Below are positions 58,199 through 64,000 of a stretch of 64,000 bases of DNA, piece after piece (within the stretch, counting starts at the first letter, position 1; each line of letters opens with the position of its first letter). Position numbers and translations under genes: made by a program. Origin of the DNA: Alloalcanivorax profundimaris (GTDB lineage: Bacteria > Pseudomonadota > Gammaproteobacteria > Pseudomonadales > Alcanivoracaceae); contig NZ_JABJWH010000033.1 in NCBI RefSeq assembly GCF_015265435.1, positions 50,666 to 114,665 on the forward strand, read 5' to 3'. Below the pieces are notes generated by a model. That model was not told the DNA's origin and searched no databases. It saw only the letters and a list, made by a program, of their open reading frames with translations.

Positions 58199-59174
58199 GA
58201 AAGAACTCCACCGGCACCACGAACTCCAGCCGTTGCCCGGCCAGCTCCTTGGGCGGGCGCGGCAGCGGTTCGATGCGGTGGATCAACGCCAGGGTTTCCC
58301 GGTCCAGCAGTTCGTAGCCGGAACCACGGGTGATGCTGGCGGCCAGTACCCGGCCTTCCATGTTGGTCTCGAAACGAAGGTAGCTGACACCTTCCTGGCG
58401 CAACCGCTGCGCCCGTGAAGGATAGCGCTTGGCCTCGGCGAGCCGGCGCAGCAGGGCGTCGCGCCAGCTCGGCACCTGGTTAAGATCGGCTCTGGGCCGC
58501 TGCATGCCCTGGCGGGGGGCCGCCGCCTGTTCCGATTGCAGGGCGGCGTCCGGTGGCGCGCTGGCGGTGGAGGCCGTGGCGTCTCGGGAAGCTTCTTCCG
58601 GGGACGGCGGTTCCGCCGCTTGCTCGGTGGGTTGCGGCTCGGGCGTCGGGTCCGGTTGGGGCTGAGGCTCTTCTTGTTCGGGCTGAGGCTCTTCTGGTTC
58701 AGGCTGAGGCTCCGGTTCGCGCTGAGGCTCCGGTTCGGGCAGTGCCACCTCCGGCTCGGCATGGGCCGGGGGCTCCGGGGCCGGGGAGGGGGGCGTGACC
58801 GGTTCCGGCGGGGCCGGTTCGGGCTGCGGTTCCGGTCGCGGTTCCGGGGGTGCCGCCCGGGATGCCTGGTTGGCCTGGCTTTCAGGTCCCGGTGGCAGGT
58901 CCGTGGGATTGGCCGGGGAGCTGGCCACCGGCGCCAGCTCCACCACCATGGCCGCCGCCGGGGCGCTGTCCATCGCCGGCGGCGGCGCCCGCCACAGCCA
59001 CCAGCCCAGTGGCGCCGTGTACACCAGGGTCACCAGCAGCGCGGAACTCAGCCAGCGGCGGGTGTCCGCGTCCAGGCCACGGCGCCCCAGGCCGGCGCCC
59101 AGCATCAGGCTGGGCGGCAGGTCCAGAGGGGCCACCGGCTTGAGCGCCGGCCCCGGCCGGCTCAGTTCATTCAT
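58182..59174 (-). CDS. tonB: energy transducer TonB, dedicated copy
   Basis: 330 residues, longer than E. coli TonB. One membrane helix at about 41-61, a long Pro/Glu-rich spacer (about 90-205, many EPEPQ units), and the C-terminal TonB domain (WRDALLRRLAEAKRYPSRAQRLRQEGVSYLRFETNMEGRV). The spacer DNA has near-perfect 21- and 18-base repeats at 58661-58740. Overlaps exbD by 8 bases, so the three genes are translationally linked and serve the facing receptor. Confidence 0.92.
   Translation of the reverse strand: MNELSRPGPALKPVAPLDLPPSLMLGAGLGRRGLDADTRRWLSSALLVTLVYTAPLGWWLWRAPPPAMDSAPAAAMVVELAPVASSPANPTDLPPGPESQANQASRAAPPEPRPEPQPEPAPPEPVTPPSPAPEPPAHAEPEVALPEPEPQREPEPQPEPEEPQPEQEEPQPQPDPTPEPQPTEQAAEPPSPEEASRDATASTASAPPDAALQSEQAAAPRQGMQRPRADLNQVPSWRDALLRRLAEAKRYPSRAQRLRQEGVSYLRFETNMEGRVLAASITRGSGYELLDRETLALIHRIEPLPRPPKELAGQRLEFVVPVEFFLSNSR
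58661..58741. repeat. imperfect tandem repeats in the Pro/Glu spacer of tonB
   Basis: The word GCTGAGGCTC recurs at 58661, 58682, 58703 and 58721, with 21-, 21- and 18-base periods, all in frame. Such repeats can change length by slippage and alter the reach of TonB across the periplasm. Confidence 0.7.
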
Positions 59175-59601
59175 CGCCGGCGCTCCCGCCCGGGCCTTCC
59201 CGGGCCACCAGGGCCACCTTCAGGTAGCCGGCCTCGCGCAGGCGGTCCAGGGTGCCCATCAGGGTCTGGTAATCCACCCGGCTGTCCGCGCGCAGGAAAA
59301 TTCTCGGGTCCTCGCGGCCGCCGCTGGCCCGGGCCAGCGCCGCCGCCAGGCCGCCGTCGGCCACCGGGGTTTCGCCCAGGGTCAGGGTGTGGTCCTCGGC
59401 CAGGGTCAGATAGAGCGGGTCGTCCGGCCGGTCCTCCGGCGTGGCGCTGGCCGCCGGTAGATCCACCTTGATGTCCACCGTGGCCAGCGGCGCCGCCACC
59501 ATGAAAATGATCAGCAACACCAGCATCACGTCGATGAACGGGGTGACGTTGATCTCATGGTTTTCCGCCAGTTCGTCGTCCTGGTCGATGCGCATGCCCA
59601 T
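59167..59601 (-). CDS. exbD: biopolymer transport protein ExbD
   Basis: 144 residues. One membrane helix with VTPFIDVMLVLLIIFMVAAPLATVDIKVDLPAA, including the functional Asp in the helix, followed by a periplasmic domain. Works with ExbB to energise TonB. Three bases separate it from exbB. Confidence 0.95.
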   Translation of the reverse strand: MGMRIDQDDELAENHEINVTPFIDVMLVLLIIFMVAAPLATVDIKVDLPAASATPEDRPDDPLYLTLAEDHTLTLGETPVADGGLAAALARASGGREDPRIFLRADSRVDYQTLMGTLDRLREAGYLKVALVAREGPGGSAGDE

Positions 59602-59604
59602 GGC

Positions 59605-60501
59605 TTAGCCCCCGGCCACCGCCGCCAGCCCCCGGCCCTGGCGGCTCAGATCCCGGGACACCAGCCGCAGCACCGCCGCGCTGGTGTCACCCACCAGGGC
59701 GCGGTAGCCCTGGATGCGGCGGGCGAAGTGGTTGTAGATCACCACCGCCGGAATCGCCGCCACCAGCCCCAGGGCCGTGGCCAGCAGCGCCTCGGCGATG
59801 CCCGGCGCCACCACCGCCAGATTGGTGGTGTTGGCCTGGGAGATGCCGATGAAGCTGTTCATGATCCCCCACACGGTGCCGAACAGGCCCACGAACGGCG
59901 CCGTGGCGCCGATGGTGGCCAGCACCCCGGTGCCCCGGCTGGCGCGTCGGCCGCTGGCCGCCGCCAGCCGCTCCAGGCTGGCCGCCACCCGCTCCTTGAG
60001 GCCGTCACGGTCGTCCAGGGCGCCGCCGGACAACCGCCATTCCTCCCGCGCCGCCGCCAGAAAGGCGTCCGCGCGCGGCTCGATTTCCGCCGCCTCCAGG
60101 CTCGGTGCCTGGGACAGCGCCACCAGCGCGCGCTTCTGCCGGCGGGTCAGCAGTGCCAGCTCCCGGCTCTTGGCCACCAGCACGATCCAGGTGATCAATG
60201 ACGCCACCAGCAGGCCGATCATCACCGCCTTCACCACCCAGTCCGCCTGCCGGAACATGCCCAGCGGCGTCAGATCATGGGGCAGGGTGTCGGCGCCGGC
60301 CGGCGACGCGGCGGCGGGGGCCTCCATCGCCGGGGCGGTGGCCGGCTCTCCAGCGTCGCCGCTGGCGGTGTCGTCGACGGTCGTCACCGTCGTTGTTTCC
60401 CCGCTCGCCGGGGCCGGCTGGGCGCCGACGGGCGCCCCGATCAGCAAAAACAGAACAGCGAACAGCGCGACGCCGCGCCGTGCCAGACTTCGTTGCAACA
60501 T
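59605..60501 (-). CDS. exbB: biopolymer transport protein ExbB with N-terminal periplasmic extension
   Basis: 298 residues from the ATG at 60501 (GGGAAG six bases upstream); a start nine codons earlier lacks a ribosome binding site. Signal peptide and Ala/Thr-rich periplasmic segment, then three membrane helices with GVLATIGATAPFVGLFGTVWGIMNSF and TALGLVAAIPAVVIYNHF. This is the long ExbB type seen in Serratia and pseudomonads. First gene of exbB-exbD-tonB, with its own ECF-like promoter. Confidence 0.95.
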   Translation of the reverse strand: MLQRSLARRGVALFAVLFLLIGAPVGAQPAPASGETTTVTTVDDTASGDAGEPATAPAMEAPAAASPAGADTLPHDLTPLGMFRQADWVVKAVMIGLLVASLITWIVLVAKSRELALLTRRQKRALVALSQAPSLEAAEIEPRADAFLAAAREEWRLSGGALDDRDGLKERVAASLERLAAASGRRASRGTGVLATIGATAPFVGLFGTVWGIMNSFIGISQANTTNLAVVAPGIAEALLATALGLVAAIPAVVIYNHFARRIQGYRALVGDTSAAVLRLVSRDLSRQGRGLAAVAGG

Positions 60502-60534
60502 GCGTTCTTCCCAAGGTGATGCATCCACCCTAAT

Positions 60535-60560
60535 AACGAAGCCCGCGCGGGGATTTTTCA
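60535..60560 (-). promoter_or_regulatory. candidate ECF-sigma promoter of exbB-exbD-tonB
   Basis: On the minus strand TGAAAAA (60560-60554), 15 nt, CGTT (60538-60535). It mirrors the promoter at 60578 for the lipoprotein on the other strand; their -35 elements are back to back, 17 nt apart. Leader of about 25 nt before the exbB ATG. Confidence 0.65.
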
Positions 60561-60577
60561 GCGCCAGGCCGCTGCCC

Positions 60578-60603
60578 TGAAAAATACCCGCCTCTCAATC
60601 GTT
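60578..60603 (+). promoter_or_regulatory. candidate ECF-sigma promoter of the PKD lipoprotein
   Basis: TGAAAAA (60578-60584), 15 nt, CGTT (60600-60603), with CCC directly before, as at the receptor promoter. Distance from CGTT to the ATG is 67 nt here and 65 nt at the receptor. Confidence 0.65.
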
Positions 60604-60611
60604 ATAGGGCT

Positions 60612-60630
60612 GTAAATGAGAATCACCCTC
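60612..60630 (+). promoter_or_regulatory. Fur-box-like site between exbB and the PKD lipoprotein
   Basis: GTAAATGAGAATCACCCTC matches the Fur consensus at about 13 of 19 positions and shares ATGAGAAT with the site at 53715. It lies just after the predicted transcription start of the lipoprotein, where bound Fur would block it. Confidence 0.55.
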
Positions 60631-60666
60631 AACCGGGTGCGACGCTTTCTTTGGGAGACTCCCCTT

Positions 60667-63252
60667 ATGGCCCTGCTGATCAGACCGATATCCCTGTTTT
60701 GCTTATTGCTGGTGCTCGCCGCCTGTGGCGGCGGCGGTGGTGGCGGAGGCGGCGGTGACGCCGTGGACCGCCCCCAGGCCCGCGCCAGCGCCGACACCAC
60801 CGAGGTGAACGCCGCCGAAGGCACCGTGCACCTGGATGGCGGCGAGAGCACCTCGCCCAACGGCGACATCACCTCCTGGCAATGGCGCTTCCTGAGCCGC
60901 CCGGACGGCAGCGAAGCCACCCTGGACGGCGCCGACACCGCCCAGGCCAGCTTCACCCCGGACCTGCCCGGCACCTACGTGATCCAGCTGGTGGTCAACG
61001 ACGGCACCGCCGACAGCGGCGACGGCTCGTCCAGCCGCGTCACCGTCACCGCCCTCAATCCCAACCCGCTGGCGGTGGTGCCCAACGAGATCAACTGGAT
61101 CCTGGGTACCGTGCAATTGGACGGCTCGCGCAGCCTGCCGCCGGACGGCGGCGATGCCGGCCAGCTGGTTTATGACTGGACCCTGACGCAAAAGCCGGAC
61201 GGGAGCGCGGCGGAACTGGACGATGGCAGCCAGATCTATCCGCGCTTCACCGCCGATGAAGTTGGCGTCTATCAAGCCCGGTTGGTGGTGCGCTATGGCG
61301 ATAAGGTGAGTCAGCCGGACACCGTGAACATCAATATCGTGGAGGCCAACGCCATTCCGGTGGCGCGCATCGACGCGCCCAGCGATGTCACCCGAGGCGA
61401 CACGGTGACCCTGGATGGTAGCGGCAGCGAGGACGCCGATGGCGACAGCCTTCAGTACCGCTGGCGCTTTATCCAGAACCGGCCACGGGGTTCCAGTGCC
61501 GAACTCAGCAGCACCGACCGCGCGGAGACCACCTTCGTGGCGGATTCCGCCTATGGCACCGGCCGTTACAACGTGGAGTTGTGCGTGTTCGACGGCACTT
61601 CGCGCAACTGCACCGACACCCGTATCGAGGCGGCCCCGGCCACCGGGGGCGCCAACACCGCGCCGGTGGCGGAGATCAACCCGGGCAACGGCGATACCTT
61701 CGAAGCGGAACGCGGCGCGGAGGTCACCGTGAGCAGCGGTGCCTACGACGTGGACGGCGACGCCCTCACCCATGAGTGGGAATTCACCGATTACCCGAGC
61801 GGCTTCGACCCGGAAAGCGCCAACGGCCTGGAACCGAGCAGCTACTGTTCCGCTACCTATTGCCCGGCCACGTTCACCCCCACGGTGGATGGCGACTACA
61901 CCGTGCAACTGACGGTTTCCGACGGGCAAGCCAGCGACACCACCACGGAAACCTTCACCGCCCGCCTGGGCGCTAACCGGGAACCCTCCGCCCGGGCGGC
62001 CATCGCCGGCGGCACGCCCACCACCCTGGTGGGGAACCCGGTGACGCTGGACGGAGAAGACAGTTCCGATCCGGATGACAACCGTCTGAGCTATCAATGG
62101 ACCATTATCCAGCGCCCCGACGACAGTCAGGCGCAACTGCAACGTCCCAACACCGCCTTACCGACCCTGACCCCGGATCGGGCCGGGGCCTATGTGGTAT
62201 CCCTGGTGGTCACCGATGAACATGGGGCCACCAGCAACTATGTACCGGGTAACAGCCTGTACGAAGTCACGGTGCTTGCCAAAACCGAAAACAACGCGCC
62301 CATCACCCGGATATACAAAGCCACCGCGGGCATTGCCGACTATGAGAATCGCGCCAACCCGGGGCCGCAACATCCACACTACGATACGGCGCAACCCTTC
62401 GTCATCACGAACCAGTGGCTTGAGGGTGACCGAAACGAGTTCCGGGCTGACCGATTCAAACTGGAAGCGGACAGCACCGATCCGGACGGCGATACGCTCA
62501 GTCACCTCTGGACCCTGGTCAGCGCGCCGGCGGGCAATCGGATGCAGGTAAACGGGTCCTCCGGCATGGACGGCGTCTTTGGCGATAATACCTGTGTGGA
62601 AGCCTGGACGCCGGTGAGCGAGGAGACCTGGCAGGCCTTCAGGGAACGTATTGAGGCGTACACGGAATGGCCCTGTTCAAAGCCCGCCTTGTCGCCCACC
62701 GAGCCGGGCGTCTATGTCTTCGAGTATCAGGTCTACGACGGCAGTGAGTTCGCCGGACCGTTCACGGCCACGGTACATGCCGTGGAGCGGGCGAATTACC
62801 CGACGTTGCTGATGGAAGTCCCTTCAAAAAATCTAGCGGCGGAGCCGTCCAGTGTTGATGTGCAGACGTTTTTCCCGCTTACCATAGGCAATGCATTTGG
62901 TGCCTCGCACGTCTACCCCTGGAAGGGGCCGGAAATTGAAGTGCAACGTTTCCGGCTCACCGCCTTCGGCGGCGACTACACGCTGATGAACGTGGAAACC
63001 GGGTCCGAGAACATGAATTACAGTTCCTTGTTCCTGGATACGGCCACCGGTGAAACCGTGGGTAATGGCTATCTCATCGCCGAGGGGGAAACCGTGGAGC
63101 TTGTCTATAAAGTGGAGATCACGGGGGAGACACCACCTTCCAGCTTTAGTGAAGCCTTTCAGATTCTGCAACGTTTGCGGTCCGCCAATATCCGGGGCAG
63201 CTTCAGTGTGCAGGAGAGGCCGGGCTGGACGGTAACAATCGAAGGTTATTAA
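60667..63252 (+). CDS. PKD/REJ-repeat surface lipoprotein of unknown function
   Basis: 861 residues from the ATG at 60667 (GGGAG nine bases before); an ATG at 60616 lies in the Fur-like box. Signal peptide with lipobox LLLVLAAC, then about ten Gly as flexible tether. Six Ig-like PKD repeats of 80-110 residues follow, recognisable by TVxLDGxxSxDPDGDxLxYxW starts and PGxYxxxLxVxDG ends. The last ~160 residues (from about 700) have no recognised domain. Probably an outer-membrane surface lipoprotein. PKD repeats bind proteins or glycans in other systems. Base composition is lower toward the 3' end. Its promoter matches those of the receptor and exbB. Confidence 0.85.
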   Translation: MALLIRPISLFCLLLVLAACGGGGGGGGGGDAVDRPQARASADTTEVNAAEGTVHLDGGESTSPNGDITSWQWRFLSRPDGSEATLDGADTAQASFTPDLPGTYVIQLVVNDGTADSGDGSSSRVTVTALNPNPLAVVPNEINWILGTVQLDGSRSLPPDGGDAGQLVYDWTLTQKPDGSAAELDDGSQIYPRFTADEVGVYQARLVVRYGDKVSQPDTVNINIVEANAIPVARIDAPSDVTRGDTVTLDGSGSEDADGDSLQYRWRFIQNRPRGSSAELSSTDRAETTFVADSAYGTGRYNVELCVFDGTSRNCTDTRIEAAPATGGANTAPVAEINPGNGDTFEAERGAEVTVSSGAYDVDGDALTHEWEFTDYPSGFDPESANGLEPSSYCSATYCPATFTPTVDGDYTVQLTVSDGQASDTTTETFTARLGANREPSARAAIAGGTPTTLVGNPVTLDGEDSSDPDDNRLSYQWTIIQRPDDSQAQLQRPNTALPTLTPDRAGAYVVSLVVTDEHGATSNYVPGNSLYEVTVLAKTENNAPITRIYKATAGIADYENRANPGPQHPHYDTAQPFVITNQWLEGDRNEFRADRFKLEADSTDPDGDTLSHLWTLVSAPAGNRMQVNGSSGMDGVFGDNTCVEAWTPVSEETWQAFRERIEAYTEWPCSKPALSPTEPGVYVFEYQVYDGSEFAGPFTATVHAVERANYPTLLMEVPSKNLAAEPSSVDVQTFFPLTIGNAFGASHVYPWKGPEIEVQRFRLTAFGGDYTLMNVETGSENMNYSSLFLDTATGETVGNGYLIAEGETVELVYKVEITGETPPSSFSEAFQILQRLRSANIRGSFSVQERPGWTVTIEGY

Positions 63253-63397
63253 GCCTTTCTCCTTTTTCCCTTCCAACATGAACCGGCCCCCTGGGGCCAC
63301 TGCTGTCCCACAGTTGAAGGGACATAAAGAAAAAGCCTGAACCACCCGGGTACAATGTTTTTGTCGAGAAAACCTTGTATTCCGGGAGGTCCAGGCT
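63253..63397. other. gap between the PKD lipoprotein and the insertion sequence, containing the presumed IS left end
   Basis: 145 bases. GGCCCC-CT-GGGGCC around 63286 could be a hairpin without T-run. The inverted repeat of the IS should start in the 63295-63345 part, but the partner end is outside the window so it cannot be fixed. Confidence 0.4.
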
Positions 63398-64000
63398 TTG
63401 TCACATCATAACACCGCGTTTCACCAACTGCTCAAGCCCCTGTCCAGACATGACTTTGAGAGACTGGCGCGGGAGCACCATCGCGGGCAGAAACTGCGCT
63501 CGGCGTCGCGCTGGGATCAGTTCGTCGGCATGGCCATGTCGCAGCTCTCCGGTCGGCAAAGCCTGCGGGATATCCAGTCGAACCTGGAAAGCCAGCGCCA
63601 CAAGCTTTACCACCTGGGCGCCAAGCCGATCCCGCGTTCGACCCTGGCCCGGATCAATGAGAAGCAGCCGGCGGCGTTGTATCAGGCCCTTTTCGGGCGA
63701 TTGCTGCAGCACTGCAAGAGCCTGCCGGGGCGGCACAAGTTCCGCTTCAAGAACCCGCTTTACTCACTGGATGCCAGCGCCATCGATCTGTCGCTGAAGC
63801 TGTTCCCGTGGGCCGCCTATCGGCCGGACGCGGGCAACATGAAACTGAGCGTGGGGCTCAACCACGGCACCGATGTACCGGAGTTCGTGGCGGTGAGTGA
63901 CGGCAACGAAAACGATCTGGTGCAGGGACGGCGGTTCGCCTTCCCGAAGAGCAGCATCGTGGTGTTCGACAAGGGGTATGTGGATTACGGCTGGTATAAG
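63398..64000 (+). mobile_element. IS4-family transposase, N-terminal 201 codons (insertion sequence cut by window edge)
   Basis: Open from a TTG at 63398 (GGGAGG eight bases before) to the last base. Translation begins with SHHNTAFHQLLKPLSRHDFE, then an N-terminal DUF4372-type domain (RWDQFVGMAMSQLSGRQSLRDI), and two parts of the DDE site: YSLDASAIDLSLKLFPWA (first Asp) and VVFDKGYVDYGWYK (second Asp). This is the IS4 family. The frame is intact as far as seen, so the element may be active. The E of the YREK motif and the right end are beyond the window. Confidence 0.9.

Noticed and set aside
60718..60760. G-rich run resembling a simple-sequence repeat or G-quadruplex
   Set aside because: It encodes the poly-Gly tether of the lipoprotein with mixed GGC/GGT/GGA codons; no evidence of phase variation.

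Overview
The window looks like chromosomal DNA of a marine hydrocarbon-degrading gammaproteobacterium of the Alcanivorax/Alloalcanivorax type. Two things point there: a ferredoxin - CYP153 P450 - GMC alcohol dehydrogenase - ferredoxin reductase operon with a divergent AraC regulator, and housekeeping gene order (queA-tgt-yajC-secD-secF ... suhB-trmJ-cysE; ychF ... pth-rplY-prs-tRNA-Gln-ispE-lolB-TPR / hemA-prfA-prmC-moeB) that matches the Pseudomonas/Oceanospirillales pattern. From about 10.5 kb onward the DNA is very GC-rich. The first ~10.2 kb is visibly less GC-rich and reads like an acquired hydrocarbon-oxidation island.

Layout. (1) 1-10.2 kb, oxidation island: a minus-strand operon (PF10118-type metal-dependent hydrolase, short-chain dehydrogenase, alpha/beta hydrolase, Baeyer-Villiger-type monooxygenase), then AraC regulator, CYP153 operon and a TetR regulator. 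(2) 10.2-16.5 kb: RDD membrane protein, queuosine tRNA genes queA/tgt and the Sec accessory genes yajC/secD/secF. (3) 16.5-24.2 kb: minus-strand catabolic cluster (two aminotransferases, amidase, D-2-hydroxyacid dehydrogenase, D-malate/tartrate-type dehydrogenase, succinate-semialdehyde dehydrogenase) lying between secF and suhB, bounded by repeats. (4) 24.4-28.7 kb: suhB, trmJ, cysE, a bile-acid/sodium-type symporter and an extensin-like protein. (5) 28.7-36.7 kb: a tightly overlapping LPS/surface glycan operon (ELM1-type protein, four glycosyltransferases, YrbL-type kinase-like protein, O-antigen-ligase-like protein) converging on an EamA transporter. (6) 36.7-48.6 kb: the translation, precursor and cofactor block. 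(7) 48.7-53.6 kb: DUF2339 and DUF3999 envelope proteins and a cyclic-nucleotide-domain protein. (8) 53.7-63.3 kb: an iron/heme acquisition system: FecI-like sigma factor, FecR-like anti-sigma factor, signal-transducing TonB-dependent receptor, a dedicated exbB-exbD-tonB operon on the other strand, and a large PKD-repeat lipoprotein. (9) 63.3-64 kb: start of an IS4-family insertion sequence, cut by the window edge.

The most interesting result is in region 8. The same element, TGAAAAA - 15 nt - CGTT, stands in front of the receptor, in front of exbB (opposite strand) and in front of the PKD lipoprotein. This looks like one promoter class, probably read by the local FecI-like sigma factor, with Fur-box-like sites at the sigma gene and between exbB and the lipoprotein. 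It ties a surface lipoprotein of unknown function to a heme/siderophore uptake system. Other points of interest are a mymA-like monooxygenase/hydrolase/dehydrogenase module next to CYP153, tandem 21-bp-spaced operator repeats between araC and the ferredoxin gene, and REP-like and inverted repeats around the inserted catabolic cluster.

All family assignments were made by reading motifs; no database search was run. Many long open frames opposite the GC-rich genes are shadows and were left out.
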